Shown: piece by piece, positions 53,037 through 62,307 of the stretch
How positions within the stretch are numbered: position 1 is the stretch's first letter
Layout: each line of letters opens with the position of its first letter
NCBI RefSeq assembly: GCF_000717875.1
Contig: NZ_JOCT01000021.1
Location: 307,147-371,146, forward strand
Origin: Streptomyces sp. NRRL S-455
GTDB lineage: Bacteria; Actinomycetota; Actinomycetes; Streptomycetales; Streptomycetaceae
DNA length: 64,000 bases
Direction of reading: 5' to 3'
Made by a program: the position numbers and the translations under genes
Notes under the pieces: generated by a model
The model's database searches: none
The model's input: only the letters and a program-made list of their open reading frames with translations
What the model was told of the DNA's origin: nothing

Positions 53037-53054
53037 AGCAGTACGTCGACCGAA

Positions 53055-54653
53055 TCAGGCGGACATGTCCCGCCGCCGCAGCCCGGCGAGCCCTCCGGCC
53101 ACCAGCACGGCCGCCAGCCCCGTCAGGACCAGAACCGGTCCCCAGGCCATCTCCCCTCCCGGCAGCTTCGGCAGATGCCCGAACGGCGACACGTCCAGCA
53201 CCTCCTGCGGTACGTCCAGCGCGGGCCCGACCCACCCGATCAGCAGCACCGCCCCGGCGACGCCCCACGCCGCCACGGCCGCCCGGGGCAGCAGGCCGTG
53301 CAGCAGCACCGCCACCCCGCCGATCACCCACACCGCCGGGACCTGCACCAGGCAGGCCCCCAGGATCGGGCCGGTCTCCCTGCCGTAGCCGACGGCGAAG
53401 CCCAGGCCGGCCAGCAGCATGATCAGCGCGGAGCCACCGAAGGCGATCACCAGATGCCCGGCGGCCCACCGCAGCCGCCCGACCGCGCCCGCCAGGACCG
53501 GTTCCGCCCGGCCCGAGGTCTCCTCGCCGTGCAGCCGGAGCACCGACGCCACGACGTACAGGGCCGCGACCAGGCCGAGCATGCCGACCATCGACGCCAG
53601 GAACGCGTCCGTCAGGCCGGACCGGCCGCCCATGCGCTCGAAGATCCGCCGGGCGTTCTCGTTGTCGCCGACCAGGTCGGCCGCGCCCTCGGTCATCCCG
53701 CCGTAGACGACCCCGGCGAGGAAGAAGCCGATGCCCCAGCCGAGCACACTGCCCCGCTGCAACCTCCAGGCCAGGGCGCCCGCGCCGCCCAGCCGTCCGG
53801 TCGCAGGCCCCGGCCGGGCGGGCAGGAAGCTCATGCCGATGTCCCGGCGCCCGGCCAGCGCGTACGCCACCGCGCCCTGGACGGCGACCGCCCCGGCGAG
53901 CAGCGCCAGCACCCACCAGCGTTCGCCGGCGTAGGGCCGCAGGTTCTCCAGCCACCCCAGCGGTGACAGCCACGTCAGCACCGACGAGCCGTCCTTCGTC
54001 GCCGAGTCGCCCGCCGCGCGCAGGACGAACGCGGCGCCCAGCACCGCCGCCGTCAGCCCACGGGCCAGCCGCGCGCTCTCCGTCAGCTGCGCCACGATCG
54101 CCGCCATCGTGGCGAAGACCATGCCGACCCCGGCGATCCCGAGCCCCAGGGCCAGCGCCCCGGCCATGCCCTGTCCGGCCAGCCCGGCCGTCACCAGCAG
54201 CGCCAGCACGGCGTTCGCGACCGCCGCCGCCAGCAGGGCCGCCGTGAGCGAGGCCCGGCGGCCCACCATCCCGGACGCCACCAGTTCCTGACGCCCGCTC
54301 TCCTCCTCGTCCCGGGTGTGCCGGACGACGACCAGCAGGCTCATCACCGCGGCCAGGGCACCCGCGTAGACCCCGGCCCGCCAGGCCGTCAGGGCGCCCA
54401 GCGAGTCACCGAAGACCGGGCCGACCATCGCGCGCAGCGAGGAGTTGCCCCCCACCTGCCGGACCAGGTCGGCGCGTTCGGCGGGAGTGCCGTACAGGCC
54501 CTCCAGGGTGCCCGGCATGGAGAGGACCATGAGGGTGTCGACCGCGATCCACACCGGGATCATCAACCGGTCCCGCCGCAGGGCGAAGCGCAACAGTGTG
54601 CCGGTACCGGCCAGTTGACGTGAACTGCCGGGTCGCACCGCGAAGGTCGTCAT
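53055..54653 (-). CDS. ABC-2 type exporter permease
   Basis: 532-residue membrane protein with about 12 hydrophobic helices in two similar halves ([20 protein letters not shown] opens the first; [20 protein letters not shown] opens the second). This is typical of actinobacterial exporters encoded with a single ATPase. ATG 54653 overlaps the ATPase stop by four bases. Antibiotic or small-molecule export is common for this type. The local repressor gene lies just beyond the ATPase. Confidence 0.88.
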   Translation of the reverse strand: MTTFAVRPGSSRQLAGTGTLLRFALRRDRLMIPVWIAVDTLMVLSMPGTLEGLYGTPAERADLVRQVGGNSSLRAMVGPVFGDSLGALTAWRAGVYAGALAAVMSLLVVVRHTRDEEESGRQELVASGMVGRRASLTAALLAAAVANAVLALLVTAGLAGQGMAGALALGLGIAGVGMVFATMAAIVAQLTESARLARGLTAAVLGAAFVLRAAGDSATKDGSSVLTWLSPLGWLENLRPYAGERWWVLALLAGAVAVQGAVAYALAGRRDIGMSFLPARPGPATGRLGGAGALAWRLQRGSVLGWGIGFFLAGVVYGGMTEGAADLVGDNENARRIFERMGGRSGLTDAFLASMVGMLGLVAALYVVASVLRLHGEETSGRAEPVLAGAVGRLRWAAGHLVIAFGGSALIMLLAGLGFAVGYGRETGPILGACLVQVPAVWVIGGVAVLLHGLLPRAAVAAWGVAGAVLLIGWVGPALDVPQEVLDVSPFGHLPKLPGGEMAWGPVLVLTGLAAVLVAGGLAGLRRRDMSA

Positions 54654-55564
54654 CGCGCTGCCGCCTCGGCCGTCTCGGCGGACTCTTCCTGGTAGTGCCG
54701 CAGGAACAGCTCCTCCAGCGTCGGCGGTGTCGACGTCAGCGACCGTACGCCCGACTCGCTGAGCGACCTCAGCACGGCGTCCAGCCGGTCGGTGTCGACC
54801 TGGAGCCGGACCCGGTGCCCCCGCACGTCGAGGTCGTGGACGCCCGGCAGCGCCGACAACCCGTTGGGCGGGCCGGCGAGTTCGGCGACGACGCTGGTGC
54901 GGGTCAGATGGCGCAGGTCGGCGAGCGATCCGCTCTCGACCGTACGGCCCTTGCGGATGATGCTCACCCGGTCGCACAGCTCCTCGACCTCGCTGAGGAT
55001 GTGGGAGGAGAGCAGGATGGTGCGGCCACGGTCGCGTTCCTCGATGACGCAGCGCTGGAAGACCTCCTCCATCAGCGGGTCCAGGCCCGAGGTCGGCTCG
55101 TCCAGGATCAGCAGGTCGACGTCCGAGGCGAACGCGGCGACCAGGGCGACCTTCTGCCGGTTGCCCTTGGAGTAGGCGCGGCCCTTCTTGGTGGGGTCCA
55201 GCTCGAACCGCTCGATCAGCTCCGCCCGGCGCCTCGCGTCGAGCCCTCCGCGCAGCCGGCCGTACAGGTCGATGACCTCGCCGCCGGAGAGGTTGCGCCA
55301 CAGCGTCACGTCCCCGGGGACGTACGCGATACGGCGGTGCACCTCCACGGCGTCGGCCCAGGGGTCCCGGCCGAGCACCTGCGCGGCGCCCGAGTCGGCG
55401 CGCAGCAGGCCCAGCAGGACCCGGATGGTGGTGGACTTGCCGGCGCCGTTGGGGCCGAGGAAGCCGTGGACCTCGCCGGAGGCGACCTCCAGGTCGAGCC
55501 CGTCGAGCGCGTGCGTCCGTCCGAAGGACTTGTGCAGTCCGGAGACGGTGATGGCCTTCGTCAT
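54650..55564 (-). CDS. ABC transporter ATP-binding protein (drug-exporter type)
   Basis: 304 residues. Walker [18 protein letters not shown]-loop region [15 protein letters not shown], signature [15 protein letters not shown], Walker [16 protein letters not shown], and H-loop [11 protein letters not shown]. The C-terminal extension (about 220-304) is the usual DrrA/CcmA-type regulatory part. It is the ATPase for the adjoining permease and is divergent from a MarR/GbsR regulator with a palindrome in the 65-base gap. Confidence 0.93.
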   Translation of the reverse strand: MTKAITVSGLHKSFGRTHALDGLDLEVASGEVHGFLGPNGAGKSTTIRVLLGLLRADSGAAQVLGRDPWADAVEVHRRIAYVPGDVTLWRNLSGGEVIDLYGRLRGGLDARRRAELIERFELDPTKKGRAYSKGNRQKVALVAAFASDVDLLILDEPTSGLDPLMEEVFQRCVIEERDRGRTILLSSHILSEVEELCDRVSIIRKGRTVESGSLADLRHLTRTSVVAELAGPPNGLSALPGVHDLDVRGHRVRLQVDTDRLDAVLRSLSESGVRSLTSTPPTLEELFLRHYQEESAETAEAAAR

Positions 55565-55584
55565 GCTTCAGAACGTACGCTTCT

Positions 55585-55600
55585 TTCAGAAATTTGTGAA
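55585..55600. promoter_or_regulatory. Operator palindrome between ABC exporter and MarR/GbsR regulator
   Basis: TTCAGAAATTTGTGAA is symmetric at 14 of 16 positions and sits in an unusually AT-rich 65-base gap, where both promoters must lie. It is the likely binding site of the adjacent regulator. Confidence 0.65.
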
Positions 55601-55629
55601 GTTAAGGAACCGTATGAATCACGGATAGG

Positions 55630-56136
55630 ATGAAGCGCATGACGGAATCAGCCAGGAGCGGGCGGGACGCGGAGGGGGTCTCGAGGTTCGTCGAGTCCTT
55701 CGCGGCGCACCTCGTGGAGGCCGGGATGCCGCGGATGCCCGCCCGGGTGTTCGCCGCGCTCCTCTCCGCCGACGAGGGCTCGATGACCTCCGCCGGACTG
55801 GGGGAGCAGTTGCGCATCAGCCCCGCGGCGGTGTCCGGCGCGGTGCGCTACCTGGCCCAGGCGCACATGGTCTCGCGCGAACGGGAGCCGGGCTCGCGCC
55901 GGGAGCGCTACCGGGTGCACGGCGACCAGTGGTACGAGGCCCTGACCAACCGCGAAGCCGTCCTCAAGCGCTGGGAAGCGGCCCTGCACGAGGGTGTCGC
56001 CAGCCTGGGGCCCGACACCCCGGCAGGCCGCCGCATGTCCGAGACCCTGGCGTTCTTCGAGTTCATCGACGTGGAACTGGCCGCACTGATGGAACGCTGG
56101 CGGGAGCACCGGAAGAAGGCGTTCGGGCCGGAGTGA
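55630..56136 (+). CDS. MarR/GbsR family transcriptional regulator
   Basis: 168 residues (ATG at 55630 or 55639). Winged helix: MPRMPARVFAALLSADEGSM, LGEQLRISPAAVSGAVRYL (recognition helix) and wing EREPGSRRERYRV. The C-terminal helices have a GbsR-like layout. Divergent from the ABC exporter genes, whose promoter region contains a good palindrome; it presumably represses the exporter until a ligand binds. Ligand unknown. Confidence 0.85.
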   Translation: MKRMTESARSGRDAEGVSRFVESFAAHLVEAGMPRMPARVFAALLSADEGSMTSAGLGEQLRISPAAVSGAVRYLAQAHMVSREREPGSRRERYRVHGDQWYEALTNREAVLKRWEAALHEGVASLGPDTPAGRRMSETLAFFEFIDVELAALMERWREHRKKAFGPE

Positions 56137-56139
56137 CCT

Positions 56140-57006
56140 TCACCCCGCCGCCGGCACCGTCAGCCCCCAAGCCCCCTCCCGCACCACCCACGTCCGGGTC
56201 CGCACCGGCCCCGACACCACCGTGTCCGCCCGGTACCGGAAGTGCGCCCCCGACACCGTCACCGTCCGGCCCTGCGCGAGCAGCGGGGATGCCTCGGCGC
56301 CCACCGACACGGGTCTGACCTCCACCGACGCGATCCCCGCCGCTGCCGGTGACACCGACACCGCCTCCACCGGCTGGTCCAGGTCGACGAGGGTCTCGCC
56401 GTCGACCTCGACCCGCAGCCGGGACGGTCCGGGCTCGGGTGCGGCGGCGACCCGGGGCGGGCGGCCGGCCGGGACCAGGGTGCGGACCAGGGACTGGCAG
56501 GTCCGCAGCCACGGGCGGCTCGGTACGCCGGCCTCGGGATCCGGCACCTCCGGCGCGGCCGGAACCGGCGGTATCCGCAGCGCGCCCAGCACCACCCCGT
56601 CGCTGTCGTCGACCATCAGGTCCATCCGCCGCTCGACCCCGTCGAGCACCGCCCGTGCCGCCGCCACCGTCCCCGTCGGCACCCCCAGCGACCGGGCGAG
56701 GGACAGCCCGCCCCCGACCGGCACCAGCGACAGCGCGCAGCCGGCCAGCTCCCGGTGCCGGTGCAGCAGCGACACCGCGCGGAGCAGGGCACGGTCGTCA
56801 CCCACCACCACCGGGCGCCGCGAACCCCGCCGGGACAGTGCCCGCGCGAACTCCTCCGGCCCCTCCGGCAGGCACAGCTTCATCGCCGCGCCCCCTCCGA
56901 GCACGTCTTTCGCTATCCGTACGGACTCGCCATCGGACCTTCGGGCGACCGGGTCTATGACCACCAGCAGCTGCTCGGACGTCGCGGAAGTCGCCACCTC
57001 GGCCAT
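56140..57006 (-). CDS. Diacylglycerol kinase-like protein with degenerate catalytic motifs
   Basis: 288 residues from ATG 57006 (GAGGAAGCGAGG upstream). The two-domain layout of lipid kinases is recognisable: an N-terminal VVIDPVARRSDGESVRIAKD, LVPVGGGLSLARSLGVP, and a C-terminal beta domain from about 185. The ATP-binding GGDGT motif is replaced by VGDDRAL, and the GTxND motif reads GGGLS. Catalysis as a normal lipid kinase is therefore doubtful. Convergent with the MarR gene and divergent from purA; conserved position in Streptomyces (memory). Confidence 0.7.
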   Translation of the reverse strand: MAEVATSATSEQLLVVIDPVARRSDGESVRIAKDVLGGGAAMKLCLPEGPEEFARALSRRGSRRPVVVGDDRALLRAVSLLHRHRELAGCALSLVPVGGGLSLARSLGVPTGTVAAARAVLDGVERRMDLMVDDSDGVVLGALRIPPVPAAPEVPDPEAGVPSRPWLRTCQSLVRTLVPAGRPPRVAAAPEPGPSRLRVEVDGETLVDLDQPVEAVSVSPAAAGIASVEVRPVSVGAEASPLLAQGRTVTVSGAHFRYRADTVVSGPVRTRTWVVREGAWGLTVPAAG

Positions 57007-57039
57007 GCCTCGCTTCCTCGGGTAGCATCTTTGTGCAAG

Positions 57040-57067
57040 AGCCCCTTGCGCTATTGCGCCAGGGGCT
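57040..57067. promoter_or_regulatory. Hairpin in the purA leader / kinase-purA gap
   Basis: Nested stem AGCCCCT-t-GCGC / GCGC-c-AGGGGCT with a TATT loop, 124 bases before purA and 34 bases upstream of the divergent kinase-like gene. It may be a leader structure or a transcription stop. No purine riboswitch features were recognised. Confidence 0.45.
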
Positions 57068-57190
57068 TCGTCTATTCCGGGGCATCCGGTCCGACGGTTG
57101 GCGGCCAACGGCGGTCGCGGTGCACGCGGCGGAGACCTCCGCGTTCGCCCTTGACCATGGACATGCCCCGCCCGGAAGGGGTGTACGCGC

Positions 57191-58474
57191 GTGCCCGCAC
57201 TTGTGCTGCTCGGTGCTCAGTGGGGTGACGAAGGCAAGGGAAAGGCCACCGACCTGCTCGGTGGTTCGGTGGACTATGTAGTGCGCTACCAGGGCGGCAA
57301 CAACGCCGGCCACACGGTGGTCGTGGGTGACCAGAAGTACGCCCTCCACCTCCTCCCTTCCGGAATCCTGTCCCCCGGCTGCACGCCGGTCATCGGTAAC
57401 GGTGTCGTCGTCGACCCGTCGGTCCTGCTCTCCGAGCTGAGCGGTCTGAACGAGCGTGGTGTCGACACCTCCAAGCTCCTGCTCAGCGGAAACGCGCACA
57501 TCATCACGCCGTACAACGTCACGGTCGACAAGGTGACCGAGCGCTTCCTCGGCAAGCGGAAGATCGGCACGACCGGACGCGGCATCGGCCCGACCTACGC
57601 CGACAAGATCAACCGCGTCGGCATCCGCGTGCAGGACCTCTACGACGAGTCGATCCTGACGCAGAAGGTCGAGGCGGCCCTCGACGTCAAGAACCAGATC
57701 CTCACCAAGCTCTACAACCGGCGCGCGATCGCCGTGGACCAGGTGGTCGAGGAGCTGCTGGGCTACGCCGACAAGCTCGCGCCGTACGTCGCCGACACCG
57801 TCCTGGTCCTCAACCAGGCGCTGGAGGAGGACAAGGTCGTCCTGTTCGAGGGCGGCCAGGGCACCCTCCTCGACATCGACCACGGCACGTACCCCTTCGT
57901 CACCTCGTCCAACCCGACCGCGGGCGGCGCCTGCACCGGCGCCGGTGTCGGCCCGACCAAGATCAGCCGCGTCATCGGCATCCTCAAGGCCTACACGACC
58001 CGTGTCGGCGCGGGCCCGTTCCCGACGGAGCTCTTCGACGAGGACGGCGAGGCCCTGCGCCGCATCGGCGGCGAGCGCGGTGTCACCACCGGCCGTGACC
58101 GCCGCTGCGGCTGGTTCGACGCGGTGATCGCCCGCTACGCGACCCGCGTGAACGGCCTCACCGACTTCTTCCTCACCAAGCTCGACGTCCTCACCGGCTG
58201 GGAGCAGATCCCGGTGTGCGTGGCGTACGAGATCGACGGCAAGCGCGTCGAGGAGCTCCCCTACTCCCAGACCGACTTCCACCACGCCAAGCCCGTCTAC
58301 GAGATGCTGCCGGGCTGGAGCGAGGACATCAGCAAGGCCAAGTCCTTCTCCGACCTGCCGAAGAACGCCCAGAGCTACGTCAAGGCGCTGGAGGAGATGT
58401 CCGGCGCCCCGATCTCCGCGATCGGCGTGGGCCCGGGCCGGGACGAGACGATCGAGATCAACTCGTTCCTGTAG
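57191..58474 (+). CDS. purA: Adenylosuccinate synthetase
   Basis: GTP-dependent enzyme converting IMP and aspartate to adenylosuccinate, first committed step to AMP. 427 residues, full length, GTG start. Signature residues: [14 protein letters not shown] (catalytic Asp, P-loop), [14 protein letters not shown] (catalytic His), [15 protein letters not shown] and [20 protein letters not shown], with [14 protein letters not shown] later. Single-gene unit with its own terminator. Confidence 0.97.
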   Translation: MPALVLLGAQWGDEGKGKATDLLGGSVDYVVRYQGGNNAGHTVVVGDQKYALHLLPSGILSPGCTPVIGNGVVVDPSVLLSELSGLNERGVDTSKLLLSGNAHIITPYNVTVDKVTERFLGKRKIGTTGRGIGPTYADKINRVGIRVQDLYDESILTQKVEAALDVKNQILTKLYNRRAIAVDQVVEELLGYADKLAPYVADTVLVLNQALEEDKVVLFEGGQGTLLDIDHGTYPFVTSSNPTAGGACTGAGVGPTKISRVIGILKAYTTRVGAGPFPTELFDEDGEALRRIGGERGVTTGRDRRCGWFDAVIARYATRVNGLTDFFLTKLDVLTGWEQIPVCVAYEIDGKRVEELPYSQTDFHHAKPVYEMLPGWSEDISKAKSFSDLPKNAQSYVKALEEMSGAPISAIGVGPGRDETIEINSFL

Positions 58475-58497
58475 GCCGAGCCGAGTGGTACGCGCCG

Positions 58498-58528
58498 CGT
58501 CCCGGTGACCCTCGTGGTCGCCGGGACG
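58498..58528 (+). terminator. purA terminator
   Basis: 13-bp stem with one G-T pair (CGTCCCGGTGACC / GGTCGCCGGGACG) and a 5-base loop, 23 bases after the purA stop. Confidence 0.8.
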
Positions 58529-58561
58529 TTCGGCGTCCGGGGGGTCCGCAAGGGGCGGCCC

Positions 58562-59212
58562 TCAGCTGAACACGATCATCGACCCCTGCGCCAGACTCCG
58601 CGTCACGGCCGCGTGCAGCCCCAGCCACACATGCCGTTCGCGGGCGAAGGGGCTGGGATCGTACGGCGCTGGGACGGCGGGTTCCTCCAGCTCCGTGGGG
58701 ACCAGGGGCGGCTGGGGGGCCGCCGGCGGGTTGGCCGGATCGATGCCGATGGCGGGGGCGACCACCTCCAGTTCCCGCAGCAGGGCGTGCGAGGAGCCCA
58801 GGGGCCCGCCGCCCGCGAGCAGTGCCTCGTCGGCGAGCGGGCTGGGGAAGTCGACGGGGACGTAGGCGCCCGCGTGGTCGTAGTGCCAGACCAGGTGCGA
58901 CTGCTGGGCCGTCGACTCGAACATCTCCAGCAACTGTTCGTAGTCGCCCCCGAGTTCGTCCACGGGCGTCACCGGCAGGCCGCACACCTGGAGCAGATAG
59001 GCGCGACGCAGGAAATGCAGGGCGTCGTAGTCGAAGCCCGCGACCGGGGCCACGTCGCCGGACAGGCCCGGCATGTACTGGTACACCGGCACCGGCGGCA
59101 GCCCGGCCTCGGCGAGCACCTTGTTGTATTGCGCGAGTTCCTCGGCGAACGGGTTGTCCGGCGTGTGGCACAACACGTCGACGAGCGGTACCAGCCACAG
59201 GTCACAGGCCAA
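58562..59212 (-). CDS. Conserved hypothetical acidic protein
   Basis: 216 residues, no recognised domain. It begins MACDLWLVPLVDVLCHTPDN, which looks like a cytosolic alpha/beta protein. It is rich in Pro, Leu and acidic residues, contains LVWHYDHAGAYVPVDFPSPL, and ends GLHAAVTRSLAQGSMIVFS. GGCCTCG... is poor as a ribosome site, but GAAGGAG occurs nearby. I recall similar proteins next to purA in other Streptomyces. Function unknown. Confidence 0.72.
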   Translation of the reverse strand: MACDLWLVPLVDVLCHTPDNPFAEELAQYNKVLAEAGLPPVPVYQYMPGLSGDVAPVAGFDYDALHFLRRAYLLQVCGLPVTPVDELGGDYEQLLEMFESTAQQSHLVWHYDHAGAYVPVDFPSPLADEALLAGGGPLGSSHALLRELEVVAPAIGIDPANPPAAPQPPLVPTELEEPAVPAPYDPSPFARERHVWLGLHAAVTRSLAQGSMIVFS

Positions 59213-59333
59213 AGAAGGCTCCTCGCTCAGCTCGAGTGGTCGGGTGGCACGGTGTCAGGAAGGGTATCGGTGCTCCACGGCGGCGGCTCCCACCGTGCAT
59301 GTCCCATACCCAGACGGACGGATGCGACGCGGG

Positions 59334-60035
59334 TCAACCGGAGGCGAGACGTTCGATCAGGGCGATCGAGTGGGCGTTGTAGCCGGCGATGATCGACCGG
59401 GCGCTGTCGGTGTCGCGGGCCCCCAGGGCGTCGACCAGTGCGGTGTGGCCGGTCCACAGCTCGCCGCGCAGGTCGGAGAGCCGGCACAGGTGCTGCACCG
59501 CGCACACCCAGGTCTGGACGCGCAGCCGGTGCAGGAAGTCACCCAGGTAGGCGTTGCCGAAGAGGGCGGCGAGTTCGCGCCAGTAGCGCAGGTCGTAGCC
59601 GATGAGGACGGTGAGGTCACCGGCCGCGGCGGCCCGCTGTGCCTCCTCGCCGCGCCGCCGGACTCCGGCGAGGGTCGCGGCGACCAGGGGGTCGTCGGTG
59701 CGTATGGAGGCGCGCTGCCCGGTGATCAGGGAGTGGAACATCCCTTCGATGACCAGGTCGCGGGCCTCGATCATGCCGCGGAAGTCCTCGACCGAGTACT
59801 CGTGGACCCTGAAGCCCCGGTGCTGGTCGGCGTCCAGGAGCCCCTGCGCGGAAAGGTCGACCAGCGCCTCGCGCACCGGAGTGGCGGAGACTCCGTACTG
59901 CTCGGCGATCTCCTTGACCGTGAACTCCTGCCCCGCCTGGAGCCGCCCGGCCAGCACCTCGTCACGAAGGGCGTCCGCGATCTGCTGTCGCAGGGTGCTG
60001 CGCGTCACGGCGCCGTTGCCGGTGCGGGCGGGCAT
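59334..60035 (-). CDS. GntR family regulator, FadR/FCD type
   Basis: 233 residues. N-terminal winged helix LRQQIADALRDEVLAGRLQAG ... VKEIAEQYGVSATPVREALVDLSAQGLL. The C-terminal all-helical FCD domain (about 90-225, with RDLVIEGMFHSLI, RRYWRELAALFGN-like and HTALVDALGARD) usually binds a metal and a carboxylate ligand. It lies 136 bases downstream of the class III aminotransferase on the same strand and probably controls it. Direct repeats in that gap are candidate sites. Confidence 0.88.
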   Translation of the reverse strand: MPARTGNGAVTRSTLRQQIADALRDEVLAGRLQAGQEFTVKEIAEQYGVSATPVREALVDLSAQGLLDADQHRGFRVHEYSVEDFRGMIEARDLVIEGMFHSLITGQRASIRTDDPLVAATLAGVRRRGEEAQRAAAAGDLTVLIGYDLRYWRELAALFGNAYLGDFLHRLRVQTWVCAVQHLCRLSDLRGELWTGHTALVDALGARDTDSARSIIAGYNAHSIALIERLASG

Positions 60036-60073
60036 GGTCAGGGCGTCTCCCTCGTCGCGTTCGGGTGGCGTGC

Positions 60074-60101
60074 GCGTATGTATCGCCGTGCACGCATATG
60101 T
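60074..60101. promoter_or_regulatory. Direct repeats upstream of the GntR gene
   Basis: GCGTATGT (60074-60081) and GCATATGT (60094-60101) are exactly 20 bases apart, two helical turns, in the gap between the aminotransferase and GntR genes. Possible binding sites for the regulator. Confidence 0.35.
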
Positions 60102-60171
60102 CTACGAGCACGCCACCTTACGCGTTCGAACACGACGCGAGGTTGTCCGTTACTGACGGGTTTACAGCTGC

Positions 60172-61527
60172 CTACCGCGTGTATTCGTCCGCCACGGAGA
60201 GTGCCGCGTCCAGTACCGCCAGCCCCTCCTTCAGCTCCGCCTCGCTGATGTTGCACGGCGGCACGACGTGCGTCCGGTTCATGTTCACGAACGGCCACAG
60301 CCCGCCGGCCTTCGCGGCGGCGGCGAAGGCCGCCATCGGCGCGTTCGCCTCCCCGGCCGCGTTGTACGGCACCAGCGGCTCCCGCGTCTCCCGGTCGCGG
60401 ACCAGCTCCAGCGCCCAGAACATGCCGACGCCGCGCACCTCGCCGACGCATGGATGCCGCTCGGCCAGCGCCCGCAGCTCCGGCCCGGCGACGGAGGTGC
60501 CCAGCCGTGCCGCGTTCCCGACGACGCCCTCCTCGGCCATGACGTTGATCGTCGCCACGGCCGCCGCGCAGGCCAGCGGGTGCCCGGAGTACGTCAGGCC
60601 ACCGGGGTAGGGCCGCTTGCCGAACGTCTCCGCTATCGCGCCCGAGATCGCGACACCGCCCAGCGGCACGTACCCGCTGTTCACGCCCTTCGCGAAGGTC
60701 AGCAGGTCGGGCGTGACGTCGAACAGGTCCGCCGCGAACCACTCACCGGTCCGGCCGAACCCGGCCATGACCTCGTCCAGGACGAAGACGATGCCGTACT
60801 TGTCGCACAGCTCGCGCACACCGGCGAGGTAGCCGGGCGGCGGGACCATGATCCCGGCCGTCCCCGGGATGGTCTCCAGAATGATCGCCGCGATGGTCGA
60901 GGGACCCTCGAAGGCGATCGTCGTCTCCAGGTGCTCCAGCGCCCGAGCGCACTCCTGCTCCTCGTTCTCGGCGTAGAAACGGGAGCGGTAGAGGTACGGC
61001 GCCCAGAAGTGCACGACCCCGGCCGTGCCGCTGTCGGAGGCCCAGCGGCGCGGGTCGCCGGTGATGTTCACGGCCTGCTGCGTGCCGCCGTGGTACGAGC
61101 GGTACGCCGAGAGCACCTTCGGGCGGCCGGTGTGCAGGCGGGCCATGCGGATGGCGTGCTCGACGGCGTCGGCGCCGCCGTTGGTGAAGAAGATCTTGTC
61201 CAGGTCGCCGGGTGTCCGCTCGGCGATCAGGCGGGCCGCCTCCGACCGGGCCTCGACGGCGAACGCGGGCGCGAAGGTCGTCATCCTCGCTGCCTGCTCC
61301 TGGATCGCGGCGACGACCGCGGGGTGCTGGTAGCCGATGTTCGTGTAGACGAGACCGCTGGAGAAGTCGAGGTAACGCCGGCCGTCGTAGTCCCAGAAGT
61401 ACGACCCCTCGGCACCGGCGACGGCGAGCGGGTCGATGAGCTCCTGAGCGGACCAGGAGTGGAACACGTGGTCACGGTCGGCGGCCTTGACGGCGGCGCC
61501 GGCTTCGGGGTTCGGCTGAGGGGTCAT
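60172..61527 (-). CDS. Class III PLP aminotransferase (omega-amino acid type)
   Basis: 451 residues from ATG 61527 (longer upstream frame has no homology; no clear ribosome site, so possibly leaderless). Seen: SYFWDYDGRRYLDFSSGLVY, FFTNGGADAVEHAIRMARL, AYRSYHGGTQQAVNITGD, FVLDEVMAGFGRTGEWFA (PLP Asp) and the Schiff-base Lys in LTFAKGVNSGYVPLGGV. This resembles beta-alanine/taurine-pyruvate or similar omega-amino acid transaminases. Its GntR partner gene is downstream, suggesting catabolic regulation. Confidence 0.88.
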   Translation of the reverse strand: MTPQPNPEAGAAVKAADRDHVFHSWSAQELIDPLAVAGAEGSYFWDYDGRRYLDFSSGLVYTNIGYQHPAVVAAIQEQAARMTTFAPAFAVEARSEAARLIAERTPGDLDKIFFTNGGADAVEHAIRMARLHTGRPKVLSAYRSYHGGTQQAVNITGDPRRWASDSGTAGVVHFWAPYLYRSRFYAENEEQECARALEHLETTIAFEGPSTIAAIILETIPGTAGIMVPPPGYLAGVRELCDKYGIVFVLDEVMAGFGRTGEWFAADLFDVTPDLLTFAKGVNSGYVPLGGVAISGAIAETFGKRPYPGGLTYSGHPLACAAAVATINVMAEEGVVGNAARLGTSVAGPELRALAERHPCVGEVRGVGMFWALELVRDRETREPLVPYNAAGEANAPMAAFAAAAKAGGLWPFVNMNRTHVVPPCNISEAELKEGLAVLDAALSVADEYTR

Positions 61528-61628
61528 GCGGGGGAGCGTAGGTGTGCCGGGACGGGCGGTGAAATCGGCGGCCTGTCTGCGGTCGGGACGTTTCCGCGAC
61601 AGGTTGTCCACGGCGCACGGAGCCTATT

Positions 61629-61662
61629 GACAGCATGCTGTCCAAATGTCAGAGTGCTGTCA
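61629..61662. promoter_or_regulatory. MarR operator and promoter of the DJ-1/MarR pair
   Basis: GACAGCATGCTGTC (61629-61642) is a perfect 14-bp palindrome. TGTCAGAGTGCTGTCA (61647-61662) is an imperfect second site sharing the GTGCTGTC / GACAGCA half. TTGACA within the first site could be the -35 hexamer. They lie 28-61 bases before the DJ-1 gene, so the adjacent MarR protein would repress from here. Confidence 0.7.
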
Positions 61663-61689
61663 TAGGACCCAGGGGTTCGAGGAGGAACC

Positions 61690-62307
61690 ATGAACACCAC
61701 CGCAGGCCGCAAGCCCGTCCACCTCGCCGTCTACGACACGCTCGCCGACTGGGAGACCGGCCACGCCACGGCCCACCTCGCCCGCGCCGGTCACCCGATC
61801 CGGACCGTCGGACCGTCCACGGCCCCGGTCACCAGCATCGGCGGACTTCGCGTCCAGCCCGACCTGGCCCTGGACGACGCACGTCCGCAGGACAGCGCGC
61901 TGCTGATCCTCCCGGGCGCCGATCTGTGGGACACCAGCGATGACCTCGCGCCCTTCGCCCGCAAGGCCCGGGAGTTCCTCGACGCGGGCGTGCCCGTCGC
62001 CGCGATCTGCGGGGCCACCGCCGGACTCGCCCGCGAGGGCCTGCTCGACGACCACGACCACACCAGCGCGGTCTCCTTCTACCTCGCCGCGACCGGCTAC
62101 GCGGGCGGCGCACGCTACGTCGAGACCGACGCCGTCACCGACGGCAACCTGGTCACCGCAGGCCCGACCGAGCCGGTCGCCTTCGCCCGGGAGATCCTCC
62201 GGCTGCTCGGCGTCTACGAGGGTGAGGTGCTGGACGCCTGGTACCGGCTGTTCCACGACTCCGACGCGGCGGCCTACGGGGTGCTGGAGAAGGCCGGCGC
62301 GCTGTGA
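61690..62307 (+). CDS. DJ-1/PfpI family protein
   Basis: 205 residues. Rossmann-like glutamine-amidotransferase fold: HLAVYDTLADWETGHATAHL, LLILPGADLW, and the nucleophile elbow AAICGATAGLAREGLL with Cys. DJ-1-type proteins act as glyoxalases, deglycases or stress proteins. It overlaps the MarR start by four bases (GTGA), and the promoter carries a MarR-like palindrome. ATG after GAGGAGGAACC. Stress-responsive role inferred. Confidence 0.87.
   Translation: MNTTAGRKPVHLAVYDTLADWETGHATAHLARAGHPIRTVGPSTAPVTSIGGLRVQPDLALDDARPQDSALLILPGADLWDTSDDLAPFARKAREFLDAGVPVAAICGATAGLAREGLLDDHDHTSAVSFYLAATGYAGGARYVETDAVTDGNLVTAGPTEPVAFAREILRLLGVYEGEVLDAWYRLFHDSDAAAYGVLEKAGAL

Noticed and set aside
57040..57067. 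Purine riboswitch in front of purA
   Set aside because: Only a single simple hairpin; none of the three-helix core or conserved junction bases of a purine aptamer could be found.
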